Source: Blasia pusilla
Taxonomy: Eukaryota; Marchantiophyta; Marchantiopsida; Blasiales
NCBI GenBank assembly: GCA_050084515.1
Contig: CM114275.1
Span: forward strand, 21,142,001 to 21,206,000
Length of the DNA: 64,000 bases
Reading direction: 5' to 3'
Positions 46,601-59,215 of the stretch are shown here, one piece after another. Made by a program: the position numbers and the translations under genes. Within the stretch, counting starts at the first letter, position 1. Each line of letters opens with the position of its first letter. Below the pieces are notes generated by a model. It made no database searches. It saw nothing but the letters and a program-made list of their open reading frames with translations, and was not told the DNA's origin.

Positions 46601-49600
46601 CTGTTTTTCTACAAGATCAATTCTTGGTGGAATCTGGCCTTGTGGTTGTTTGTAGGTACTTTCTTTGAGTTTAGGACATTGTTATTTGGTTAAATTGGAT
46701 CTGCATGTCAAAGATAATGATGTCCGGTGGTTCCTTTGCTTGCAGGCTAATAAGATAGGTAAAATTAACCTTGCGGCCACTGGGAAAGATCTCATGGAAG
46801 AGGAGAAGCCCGGGGATGTGACCATATATTTGTATGGTGCTCTGGACATGGAGAATGAGGCTGTTGCAGAGCGTTCAAAAGAGCTAGTGACAAATCAAAA
46901 ACTGGGGCTGCTGAATGGGTTTCTTGTGGTGGATGATTGGTAGGTAGTTAGGCTTGTGTATCATCTTCTTTAAGTTGTAGTTTGTAATATTGCAAATCAA
47001 GGCTAAGAGCAGTGTGGAACTTGTAATCGTCCTGGATTTGAAGTTCTTGTATTTATTAATGAGAGTCATAAGTGCTCGCAATTCATCACGTATATGTCTT
47101 TATGAGTAACTAAGAATAGCAGTGTCAGATGGTTCCCTTAAAGACAAAATAAGCCTTGAACCTTTATCTAAAATATATTGATCCAACAGGTTTTCTTGTT
47201 ACAATTTATTAATGAAAGTCACAATTTTTCACACATACATCTTATTGTTCAATTTTTTTTCATGAATATTTGGTATGGGCTTGGTAGTGTACAACCAATT
47301 GGTCACAAATGATCTAAATGCAACTGAAGACTGAGTATAATTCCTAGACAATAGATCACATGACTGTTATGTTGCATATGCCAGGTCTCATGCTCATATT
47401 TTACTTGAGCGATTGGCTGCGTTGAACCCAGTGGCACATCCTCAAATTTGTGAAGGACTATCACGGTGAGATTAATGGGTTTAAAACCTCTGGAATGTGT
47501 TTAGGAAGTGTCAATACTTCAAATTTGGAAATGACATAGTAATGATCATGTCTCGCTAATTCCTGATTCCTTTCAGCTTGGTCTGTTTGATTTGCCTCTC
47601 CTGATATGCAATTCTTTCTCTCGGACATGTTCAACATCACTTGCATCCTTGAAGTTCAGCTTTGTCGCAGTGTCAACTTGAGCAGATTTTTGATACACTG
47701 TTTTGGTTGGATATGTAGTGCAATTGAGAAGTCCATTGCTCCATATTACTCCCTTGTGAGGCCTCCTTACCTTTCAAAGGTGGGTTCACGAGGAAAAAAT
47801 GACGAAGGTGGTCCAACTGTTGGGGATACAGAAATGACACCTGTATTGCAAACTCACAAAAGCTCAGAGCTACAGAAGGAGTTCTTTCAAATGCTGTCTT
47901 GCATTGGCCCTTATCTCCACCGAGATATTCTGCTGCTCCAAAAAGTATGTTTGAATGAGGCTTTGAATGATTCTGGTTACAACTATGAACTTTTTGATGC
48001 CTTCTTTAGTTCACTCCATAGAGAAGCTCGTGTGTGGCTCTGAAAAAATACCACATCTAATTTGCTACTTAGTGTATCTCAAGGAATTTGGTTAGAGGAT
48101 AGATATGGTAACCTCTGTGCTTAGTTGTTTCTCATACACAGCTTTTGCAACTATTTAGTGGAGTTGATCTGGATTTGTGCAGGTCTGCCGGGTCCTTAGG
48201 GGTTATTACTCTGCAGCATTATCTTCAGTATCAAGTCCAGCCTCAAATACACAAGAGAGTGTAGACAATGAGGGGAGAGATGCTAAGCTTGCCTTGAAGG
48301 AAGCTCGATTCAGAGTGGAAGAGGCTTTGGGATCATGCCTTCTTCCTTCATTGCAGCTTTTGCCTGCAAATCCTGCTGTTGGGCTTGAAATATGGGATGT
48401 CATGAGTCTTTTGCCTTATGAGGTAACAACTAAACCTTTAAATGGTTTTGTGTTGATCGTGGAGTGTCTGCAACTGTGCGTTATCTGATTCTAAAGAGAT
48501 AGTGGAAGGCTTTGTTTTCTGAAGTATGCTTCTCGTTTTGTTAAAGTGGGTTCAAAGAAAATCTAAAAGGATGAATAAACGAGGAGATAAAGTGGTTCTT
48601 AATTTCGTTTGGTAATTTCTTCTCGGAGATAGTCATCATGCAAGGCCATGTTGGTAGATAGAGACTTCTGTGTACATCTTTGCCTTAAGGTTCTGCTTTT
48701 AATCTTTCAGCTAGCAGTCAATTATATTTGCCTTGAAATCAATACCAAGTAAGCCCTTGAGATTCCTGTCAATGTTCTTTATAAGATGGAAAGATTCTGA
48801 GGAATCCAGGAAAGACTGTCAATGGCCCTTTATAGGCAAACGATGAAGTAACTAGTATGCCATAAGTTGGAGTATTTTCGAGAAAGAACTCAATTACTAT
48901 GCTCCTTTTCCTGGTCGAGGAGACAGGAATGGAGGGCTTCAAGTGAAACTTGGGCTTCTTGTAACCTAAGCCTGGCTGTTTGTTTAAACACTGGAGCTTG
49001 TTGGAAGTGTTTTCAATTTACTTGTTGTTTTCCGATCTTTACTTTCAACCGAAGGTGTACCAACTCATTTCCACCTTGTTTGTGAGAAGGAATGTGAGGT
49101 GTAGTTCTGAAATCTTTTAGCGCAAAACTGGATGGTCTGGGGGCGAGGTCAAAATCCTTATCATTATCACAGTCATCTGTGTTGCTCCTTTGTAACTCAA
49201 TCCAGTCTACAGTAGCGTTTTCTGCTTCAGGAATTGTACACATTGTCGGCAGGAGGTTTAATGCCTGAATGAAAAGGTTGTGGTTTTGAAGCTGGTTCAG
49301 CAAACATTCAATCTCCTCAGTTAGGAATTGAGTTTTCAGTGGAGGTATGATTGGTATTAGGCTTGTCTTCAGGAGATCTGTGAGAAGTCCTGGGCACGAT
49401 TTCGTGGAGTGTTCCAAGTCTCTTATTGGATTGATTTCCATTAAGTACATCATAATTTTGGCAGCATGGAGATATTTCCCACCTGACTTTTTATTTGGTC
49501 ACGAGATTTGTGAAGTTTTATAAGCTTGTCTGATGTTTTGACGTTTTACATTTGTTGCTTCTATCATAAACATGCAGACATGACATCCAGAAGTCTAGTT

Positions 49601-52600
49601 TGATAGTTGTACATGCATGCACTTTGTGGCGAGGCAAAAATGCATGGGGTAGGTGAAGTAGAAGGTTATAGTTGGTGTGCTGATATTAGCAGGTGTAAGG
49701 TGGCAGAGTAGTTTTGGTTTGATATCAGCCATCCTATAAGTCAAACCTTGATTTCGTTTCCTTTACTATCTTTATTTGACAAATTTTTACGGTTTTGGAA
49801 CTTGGGCGATTCGTGGAGGAAACTGAGACATCAAGCCTCAGTTCAACAGTGCTGACAGCTTAGTTGTTCTTTTTGGGCCTTTGTGGATAGGTGCGGTATC
49901 GTCTGTATGGAGAGTGGGAGAAGGAAGATGAGCGCATCCCAATGGTTTTAGCTGCCCGTCAAACAGCAAAGGTAAGGGCATTAAAGTTAGCATGGTCCCT
50001 CCACATTACGAAGACTTGGGATGAACATACTTCTACACACAGAAGTTTGAATCTCTTGGGGATCCCCCACAAAGGGTTGAGCTTGAAAGTGTCACTGCAA
50101 AACAAAGACCTTGGCACCCTTTCAAAGTGCTGCATTCTTATGCATGCCTTTGGAAGGCAGGTCTCTGATCCTTTAGGAATTTTAACCCCCATACTGGCTG
50201 GATGGTATGCATTCAGTTGGACACAAGGCGCATTCTTAAGAGGCTTGCGAAGGAAAACTTGAAGCAGCTGGGAAGAATGGTGGCAAAAATTGCACACGCT
50301 AATCCTATGACCGTCCTTCGTACTATTGTTCACCAGGTATCTTGACATTAGGTTTGCAGTGCATTTTGTAAGGCATTTCGTTGAGCTGCAGTATTGATTT
50401 TGAGTGTGTTTGGCATTGATGACAGCATTTGCCATCTGGTAATTGGATTCTGAATTAATATCAGACTTGACCTGTGCAGATTGAGGCGTACAAGGATATG
50501 ATTGCACCTGTGGTAGATGCTTTCAAATATCTCACTCAAGTAAGTCAATTGTCAATTGGCTGTAGGCGATGTCTGCAGGCAACTGAGGCCACTAGCATAG
50601 CTGGCGGGGTCAAGTAGCAAATTTCTTTCTCTGCCCTGAAAAAAATCGCCCAGGAAATACAGTCCAATACCTTTCTAATTTCGGTCCAAAAAGCAGTGGA
50701 GGTTGGGAAAATACTGTGCAGTATAAACAACTGGGAAAATACGGGCATCACAAGAAAAACTTCCTGGACCTGGATTGTAAGCTAGTGGTAAAGTGATCAT
50801 GTCCTCACGATAATTGAGCGTGGTGAGATTAAGGTCAGTGGTAACAAATTATTGAAGTATGCGAGGGCTACTATTGGATTTACTATGAATTGGTGTAAGG
50901 ATGGAAACTGCCAAGATGTTCAGAAAGGATGCCAGTTGTATCACTTGGCAAGCAGTTGTTGCCATATACTAGGGATGAAGGCACATCATTGTGTATTTGC
51001 CTGGAATAGGTGATCTATGTTTCTTTTCAGGATCAAATTGGAAGTTGCAGGCAGTTAAAATCTCTGAAATTTTCAGGCTTAAAGGGAACATTTCTTTCTG
51101 TACTTTGCAGTTGGAATATGATGTTCTGGAATATGTTGTGATAGAGCGTCTGGCTCAAGTCGGTCGCGAGAAGCTCAAGGAGGATGGGCTGAATGTGTCA
51201 GATTGGTTGCAGTCCCTTGCTTCATTTTGGGGCCATCTGTAAGTGCTATCTCTATCTTCCTAGTCATGAATGTGTTCAGACTCGGGTCTCCCTTTGTCTT
51301 TGATGAGATCTTGGTCATCAAGTCTGCATTTTTTGATGGTCCTCAGGGCAGAACGAGTGTGAGTCAAATGGGTGAAAATGGACCTCTTTTCATGGGTGTT
51401 TAATGTTTGAAGGGTCATGAAGCCCATTTATTGATCAAGTTGTGTATCAGTTAGTTGCATTGCAACCACTACAGAGTTTTGGAAATACCTTGATCCTTCA
51501 AGGGACAGGAAGGTCATTTATTGATCAAGTTTTGTGTTGGCCAATTGCACTCTTATCGCTAGAGAACGTTGGGAATATCTTGACCCTTTAAAAATAAATT
51601 GTCGTCGGTTGGATGGATGATCATACATCTGTCATCAAGGAATAAGCCAAATGTGTGGTGGACCAGATGCAAGAAGTACCCATCAATGGAGTTGAGAGGT
51701 CTATTTCAATACCTGGTGAATCAGCTCAAAAAAGGGGAGGGTATTGAGCTTGTTCTTCTTCAGGTAGATCTGCAAAGAGTCTGGATTTGTCTATGTTGGA
51801 TATCAGTGTACATTTGAAGGATTGGTGTTTTCCTTTATGTGAGTTGCCTTGAGATCGGAAAATACTCTGTCATTTGTATACATCATTGAGGAACGAAGGT
51901 TCTGGTGTTTCCAAATTATGGTGCAGGTAGTAACAAGTAATGGATGTGCAGGAGTTGATACAGCAAATGGCCAGTGTGGAGTATACAGAGAACGTGACTG
52001 AAGATCAGCTGGAGGCAATGGCAGGAGGAGAAACCATGCGATTTCAAGCTACAGCCTTTGGTGTTACTAGGAACAATAAGGTTGGGTGATTTATGTCCTG
52101 CTGGATGCTCCCTTTGTGTGAAACCAAATTCGAAGGCATATTATATATTGAAATGGTTACTGTAAACACATAAATTGTGGTGCTCCTCAATTTTCTTATC
52201 TTGGTGCAATCCCTCTGAATCATTAGAGGAACCTAGTTGAAGCGGACCGTTGAGATTTCTCAATCATCATGGAAGTGTTATTCTTGCAAGATTTCTCTGT
52301 AGTGTGTCTATTTATGTACAAAAGAATGCATTCTTTGGAAGACTAAAGAGTAGCTGTGGAGCTTGATGCCCCATGGAAGGTATGGAAGACCAAGAACTCT
52401 GGAAACTGTTTATGGAAGAATCATGACATCGTGGCTGTGTTGGAGTGCAGGCTCTCATGAAGTCAACCAACCGCTTGCGTGACTCCTTATTCTCAAAGGA
52501 TGAGCCAAAGCTGGCAGTGCCCTTACTGCTTCTCATTGCGCAGCAGAGAACCAAGTAAGTCTTGAGGATGGAAAATGGGGTGGGGCCATCTGATTAGAAG

Positions 52601-55600
52601 ATGATCAAAGATGAAGCAGAGTGTTGTGGTGAGCTTATCTCTATAAAAGCAAAGTATACATGTACCAGAATCTTGGTTGCTGAATGTCGTATCACGGTAA
52701 GTTTTTTCCTCTTAGGAAGTTGATGTGATGAATCTCTGAGGTTTGTTGCTCTTGGGGTGTCAATACCTGGAGCAGTAAATCACCTGGCTCTGATAGTAAA
52801 GCAGGAGCTAAAGTAATCATTCAGAGGATTGTCTATTGATACAGTGCTCTCCTTAAATGGGGCTCTTTGGACTCTGTTTATTGCAGCGTGATTGTGAACG
52901 CAAATGCACCTTACATAAAGATGGTTAGTGAGCAGTTCGATAGGACTCATGGGACTCTGCTGCAATACGTGGATTTCCTCAATAGTGCTGTTTCGCCTGT
53001 CTTGGCATATGGCCAGCTGATTCCCTCCTTGGAAGATCTTGTGCACAAATATCATATCGAGCCAGAGGTTTCTATCGATTTTACAACTTTGGTTTTGAAT
53101 GATTGATTGTGTAATATTTAAACTTGTGAAGTTTTTGTTTCCCACCTTTTTGTTTCAGTGCTTGCAAGGAACTGATTTTTGACGTTCTCGTGCATTTCAT
53201 GAGTTTTCCAGTCTGATAATGGTGCAGGATGGCAAGATATTTTCTACTTTGTGGAGCCAGATCGTACTAAGTATTGTGACATGTGAAGTTAGCTTAGTAT
53301 TTGGCTGTTGTGATTTTCTTGGTGTAGATGACATTTACACTTAAAGCTAGTTGGTAAATGGTTTCCAAGATCCAATTTAGCCTTTCATTAACATTAACTA
53401 TGTAGATGGAAACTGACAATTTCTAAGGTGCTCGAATTATTTCCAACCCTTTTTCTTGACATTTGTGTGCTATGTTTGCAGGTAGCTTTCTTAATCTATC
53501 GACCGGTGATGCGGTTGTTTAAGCCCCATAAGGGCTCGTCTGTAGCATGGCCTGCGGACACCACCAAGGCTCCTGTGCAAGGAGACAGTAGCAAAGATAA
53601 TGGCTCTTCTAAAGGGAGCTCTGAGCTGGTGCTAGATCTTGGATCACATAGAAAACCTTTGGGGTAAGTTTGGCGTGTAGGGGCAGCTGTTTGAGCATTT
53701 CAGTAATGCTTACAAAATGTTTACTTTCTCTTACTTCTCTTACTCCTGTTCACAGTAGCCCATCAGGGCTACTGTGAACCCTGATGGAAGGTTTTCAAGT
53801 GCAAGCGTCATGTTGTGCTGAGTTAAGGCTGATGATTTCAAAATGGAACGTTTATCATTTATATCAGCTACGACACTCTACTCTTGATTTTTTTTAAAAC
53901 CTTGTGCCAAGATTTGGGTTTTATCTGACTTGATGGATGGAGGATTTGTTTGCAGATGGTCAGAGCTTTTACAGACGGTGCACTCAATTTTGCCAGTAAG
54001 GGCATGGAACAGCCTTTCTCCAGAGCTGTATGCCACTTTTTGGGGTCTGACTTTGCATGACCTTTATGTGCCTAGAAAGAGATATGAAACAGAGATGGCT
54101 AAGCAGCGTACAGCACTCAAGCTCCTTGAAGAGAATTCAGATAATTCTCATGCTGCTGTAGCTAAACGCAAGAAGGATAAGGAGAAGATACAAGAAGTGT
54201 TGGATCGATTGTCCACAGAACTTCAGAAACAGGAGCAGAATGTAACTAGTGTTCACCAACGATTAGTGAGAGAGAAGGATTCATGGCTTACCTCTTGTCC
54301 AGATTTTCTGAAGACAAATATGGAGTTTCTGCAGAGATGTATCTTCCCAAGGTGTGTCTTCAGTATGATGGATGCAGTATTCTGTGCCCGTTTTGTGCAA
54401 ACTCTGCACTCTCTGGGTACTCCGTTCTTCAACACTGTCAATCATATTGATGTCCTTATCTGTAAAACCTTACAGCCAATGATCTCCTGCTGCACTGAGT
54501 ATGAGGCTGGCAGGCTTGGAAGGTTTCTATGTGAAACTCTGAAGATGGCTTATCACTGGAAGGTACTGGTTCTCCACAATCTTTTGTTTGTATTGCAATG
54601 CTTATAAAAGCAGTGAAGGTGGAAAACTTTCTTTGTAAGCGATGACTGAGATCTGGAGCTTACACTGCCTTTGTTGTGGTGGCCATTGTAGACTGAGGAG
54701 TCAATATATGAACGGGAGTGTGGAAATATGCCGGGTTTTGCTGTTCTTTATCGAGACCCTAACAGCCAACGAGTTACCTTTGCTCAATACATCAGGGTAT
54801 AGTGTTTTTCTGTTGACACTTTGCTGTCAGTAGGATACTATTATAGGATATGATCTCCTACTTGTGCAGGAATCCATTTCATAGTTGTTAAACTAGAACA
54901 GAATTTAGTAACTCTTTATGCACCGGTTGTTCACAGGACAGTAGGTACCTGTATTGTTGATGTGCTTGTTATTCACGTGTGGGTAATCTTGATGTGTTTG
55001 GCTATGACTTATGAATCATATTAGGGTTCGCTCATCATTCTTTTGTTTACTGTGCAGGTTCATTGGAAGTGGAGCTCACGCTTGACAAAATTACTTGTAC
55101 AGTGCCTTGAATCAACAGATTATATGGAGATTCGAAATGCCCTCACAGTTCTTACAAAATTGTCAAGTGTGTTTCCTGTTCTGAAGAAAAGCGGGATGAA
55201 CCTTGAAAGAAGGGTAGGAAATACAGCTTTCACTGTGTAAAGTCAGTTGGATTTAGTTTTCTGCATTCGGCCTCATTGGTTTTGATTGTTGGTTTTACTA
55301 CTAATAGGTCTCTGAAGTGATGAGGCATCCAAGGGTGAGCCTTGTGGTGTTTTTTTCTTGAGATGTTGTTGTCAAGACCTAAAATAATTTGTGCTGGTTG
55401 ATCGACATGCAAAGTGTTGGATTTTGAGTCAATTCTCATGAAATAGACTTTAGTGGGCCCTCTCTGCTCGCAGGTTATGAAAATAAAAAGTGATGAGAGA
55501 GAGGATCTGAAAGTACTGGCTATCGGTGTGGCTGCAGCGTTAGCTACTCGCAAGGTACTCTCCTTGAATGGTGTTCAGGGGATGCTTCGAATATACTAGT

Positions 55601-58600
55601 CAAGTAACTGATAATGTGTATGCTTTGAATTATTTGCATTACTGTCGTGGCCTTTGCTCTATGTACTTCCCCAAGGAATCTCCATTGGGCTTCCAATCGG
55701 GCCTCAAAATTGTTCTTAATGCCGCTGAAGTCTTGTTGTCGGAGTGCAGAATTCATGGGTAACAGAGGAGGAGTTCACGATGGGTTACATTGATCTGAAG
55801 CCTCCTGCATCTCCGGCAAAACCTCCCGAAGCTGTATTATCGTCTGCACCCCTTAGTTTGTCAGGTGTTTCAGAGGCCTCTGCAGCACCTGTTGTGGCAG
55901 CAGGTACCGAGTCACCATTGGAGGAAACGCCAACCAGTGGTGGTGATGTTTTGCCTGCCCCAACATTGCCATCAAATGCAGCTGTACAGGACACTGCCCT
56001 AAATCGTAGTGAAAGTATAGTTGGACAGCCAATGAAAGCCGAGCAACCACGGGCTCCAATACCAGCATCAAAAGCCTCGAGTCATAGCAGTGTTTCAGAA
56101 GTGAAACCACCACCAGTTCATACAGTAACAGCTACTGCCCAGAATGTGACTAGATCATCCGCAGCTGTTCCTAGTAGGAATGGATCAGAAGTGCCCATGC
56201 GTAATGCAGGGCATAGTAGTGCTGTGGGTGTGAAGGTGGAGGAAGCTTCAGTGAAGCAAGTGGCCAAATCTGTGAATCCGGATGGAGAGGTATTCACACA
56301 TTCACTCAGAGGTTGCAAGAATTGTGTTGGTAGAGTAGTAAATGTAGTTTCTAATTATCTTACAGCGTCTGTGGATGACAGTGTCAGGTTAGTGACTTCT
56401 AGTAAACGTTTGGACACAAATATTCACCTTATTGAATTACTCATCAGATGTGCACATGTCTCTCATGGAAAGATAATAAGGATGAAATTTGAATGTAGGC
56501 TGCACGCCCACCGCGGCGACCCAGTCAAACTGGCCCACCAGGAACTTCTAGTACTTCCAGCAGATCTGCAAAGTCCGATAGTCAAAGAGATGATACAACA
56601 CGAACTACGGCAAGTGTCTCACTCCAAGCAGGAGAGACTTTTCGCGGAGCTGATATATCAAGTTCGCGACAGCGCTCCTCGAATGCTGGTTCCTCAACTC
56701 AACTGGTACAGAATGGAACTGTTGTGCCTACTCCTCCTTCAGCAAAACCTTCATCTGGGCGAGGTACAGAAAGGATTCCTCAAGAAAATATGTCACGAGT
56801 GCGTGTATCAGGAGACTTTTCTACAAAGGCTTCAGACACGGGCCTGAAGGTGGAACTAATTGCAACAAAGGGATCTGACATGAAAGGAACTGCAGAAAGG
56901 GAGAAAGTAAGACCTGAGGTACATGAACCTATTGTTGGGCAACAAAATCGGGCACCATCATCAAAGTCTCCACGGAGAGAAGATACTGCATCTGTGATAA
57001 AAAATATAGAAGACTTACCAAGTAAAGATAGGCAAGGAAAGCGGACAGTTGTAGCAGAAGATGTAGTGGACAGGTTAAACAAGCGAAGGAAGAGTGATGG
57101 TGTGGAAAAGAATACAGAAGTGGGTGATTTGAGAGTATCTGATCGCAGCGAGAAGATAGAACAGCGGCCTGCTGAAAGGCCAAGGTCAGTGGAGCATGAA
57201 AGAGTAGGGTATGATGAGCGGCCCTTTGAGAGGCCTGCCGAAAGACCAGACAGATCTAAGGATAGAGGTGGAGAAAGGGTTGATCGAGAATACAGGATTA
57301 CCGAGCGAATCATGGAGAGGCCAGACAGGGAGCGTGGGGATGAGCATGCAGGTGATAGGTTTAGAGATAGATCAACAGAGAAGTTCACAAGAGAAAGATC
57401 TGTAGATAGGGTATCTGATAGAGGTGTAGATAGAAATTTTGACAGAGCTCCTGATCGGAGCAGGGATGACCGAGGAAAGGACGATCGTGGGAGAGCAAGA
57501 TTCATGGATATGCCAGTTGAACAGCCTCATCCAGATGATCGATTTCCCATGCAGAATTTGCCACCTCCACCTCCTCTTCCACCGAATGTAGTCCCTCTTT
57601 CAGTTTCACGGAGGGATGATGAAGGAGATCGCAGAGTGAGGAGCCTGCCTCGAATCTCTCCGCGGCGAGAAGAGAAGATTGAAAAGAGAAGAACAGAAGA
57701 CAGCGGTAGTCTACTTTCTGTTGAAGATTCAAAGAGGAGAAGAGATGATGAGATTAGAGATCGAAAACGGGACGAGAGAGAAATAGCACTTAAGGTTCGT
57801 ATAGTCACAGCAGTGACTGAAATGAATTTTATGATCATGGGTTCTCAGATGTCTAGAATGTTCCTTTTCAAATTCTTGATTTTTGGGCAAGGAGATTAAA
57901 TGGTGCTTGGAACTGGTATGTAAATTACAGAGGAGTGATACCAAAACGAAGGAACTGGCAAGAGTGGTACAAGGAATGAGTGGATGTGTGTAGCTCAGCA
58001 AGATGTGTAGGCATCATATTTCACCCCTGATCTAGCCTAGGGGTGAAATATGATGTCCAGCCCACTAGTAATGGTTGAATGACCCTTCAATTCATGGTTT
58101 ATGAGGACACAGTGGATGGATGAAATAGGATGTTCCCCATCCCACTAGTTTTAGTCAAGTGATTTTCAAGGCATGGATTACCAGGGTGCAGGAGCTGTGT
58201 TGGTCATGACTTGTAGATGGCAAAGTAATGTGAGGTTAATTATGAATATAGTGGTTGTAGCCAGGATTAAGTACATATCTGTTTTCTGGTTGTACATGTC
58301 GGTACGTAATGAAAATTATGTCATCCAATAGCATTAAATTTGTACTTTGGTCATCCTGTAGGCAGCAGAGAAGGAGAAGGAGCGAGAAAAGGAAAAGGGA
58401 TCATTGTTTGGGAAAGAAGAGGCGGAAGGCAGTGCTGCTCTGTCAAAGCGGAGGAGGCTGAAGCGTGATCATATTCCTTCTGCTGAGATGCCAACAAACT
58501 TTGGTCCCAACGTATCTCCTGTCGGGGTAGCCCCGGTTTACGAGGGGCGAGATCGAGATCGTAAAGGAGGAGGTGTTATGCCAAGGAATACCTACATGGA

Positions 58601-59215
58601 GGAAGGTCCATATGACAGCAAAGGCCCAGTTGGTGGTGGTCGAATGCATGGCAAGGAGACCAAAGTTGCACGCAGGGAGCATGACCAGTATCCTCATGAA
58701 ACTATCTTTCTAGAAAGTAACTTGTTTATGTTGTTTTCAAGAGGTACTTGAGAGGTGAGGCCAAGGCATCGTGTAAGCTTGTGTTTGTGTAGGCTATGGT
58801 AGATATTTTGAATGGTTGTGGGCTGGACCCACCATGAAGATGTTTAATGGTCAACATTAGTTGCAACAGAACTGATGCAAGTTGAGACATGTCGGATTGA
58901 AGTTGAAAGCTTTTGTACAGTCTGACTGTGTCTTGGAGGGCCATGTTTCCATGCAGTATTCTTGGCAGTAGAAAGTTCAGTGAACCACACTTCTCAATTT
59001 GTAGAGATCTCCAGACAACTGAACATAAATCTGGATTTCTAGAGAATTCCTGTTGTGTGCCTTGGAGAAGCATGGGGATAAATTTGTACGTATGCCTTGC
59101 TTAAAACATGTGGGAAAAACAAGTGCCTTGACTTGAATGTAGAATTTATGAGCGTGATTGGGAGGATGAGAAACGACAGAGAGGAGATATGAAGCGACAT
59201 CATCGGAGAAAGTAG
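40655..59215 (+). CDS. THO2: THO complex subunit 2 (THO2/THOC2), scaffold of THO/TREX
   Basis: Thirty-two exons in frame, GT-AG introns: 40655-40789, 42311-42436, 42960-43001, 43316-43375, 43574-43636, 44012-44092, 44474-44548, 44749-44796, 44975-45043, 45921-46054, 46434-46509, 46746-46939, 47385-47465, 47719-47944, 48183-48422, 49891-49971, 50217-50336, 50480-50539, 51111-51238, 51667-51763, 51952-52080, 52451-52554, 52887-53067, 53482-53663, 53956-54562, 54692-54796, 55058-55213, 55474-55554, 55750-56289, 56499-57794, 58362-58687, 59143-59215; 1,971 residues (plant THO2 is about 1,800). The first methionine leads [13 protein letters not shown], the usual plant N-terminus. Landmarks: [36 protein letters not shown] (from 638); [20 protein letters not shown] then a coiled coil (911-1113); [20 protein letters not shown]. 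From 1228 on it is disordered: Ser/Ala/Pro, Arg-Asp/Glu repeats (about 1615-1745), Pro tract, Lys-rich end. THO2 scaffolds THO, which loads export factors on nascent mRNA. Last donor (CCA|GTATCC) is the weakest junction. Confidence 0.95.
51404..51595. repeat. ~90-bp imperfect tandem duplication in a THO2 intron
   Basis: TTTATTGATCAAGTT occurs at 51427 and 51517 with similar flanks (AAGGGTCATGAAGCCC versus AAGGGACAGGAAGGTC, and AATACCTTGATCCTT versus AATATCTTGACCCTT). It lies between exons 51111-51238 and 51667-51763. Confidence 0.8.
53748..53779. repeat. Perfect inverted repeat, 14-bp stem, in a THO2 intron
   Basis: GTTCACAGTAGCCC, ATCA, GGGCTACTGTGAAC. Located between exons 53482-53663 and 53956-54562. 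No transposon family recognised. Confidence 0.92.
58012..58055. repeat. Perfect inverted repeat, 17-bp stem, in a THO2 intron
   Basis: CATCATATTTCACCCCT, a 10-base spacer GATCTAGCCT, then AGGGGTGAAATATGATG. Located in the 567-bp intron between exons 56499-57794 and 58362-58687. It could be a minimal foldback element or a structural RNA element in the pre-mRNA. Confidence 0.92.

Noticed and set aside
55744-56847. A 367-codon plus-strand frame running through 56290-56498
   Set aside because: Only 55750-56289 is coding. The continuation changes to a protein-unlike composition, while a GT-AG intron at 56290-56498 restores the frame that continues to 57794.
56724-57899. Independent gene starting at the ATG at 56724
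   Set aside because: It is the interior of THO2 exon 30, in phase with the exon that begins at 56499; the end beyond 57794 is intron.
58012-58055. Rho-independent terminator
   Set aside because: The hairpin is inside a THO2 intron of a eukaryotic gene and lacks a T tract.
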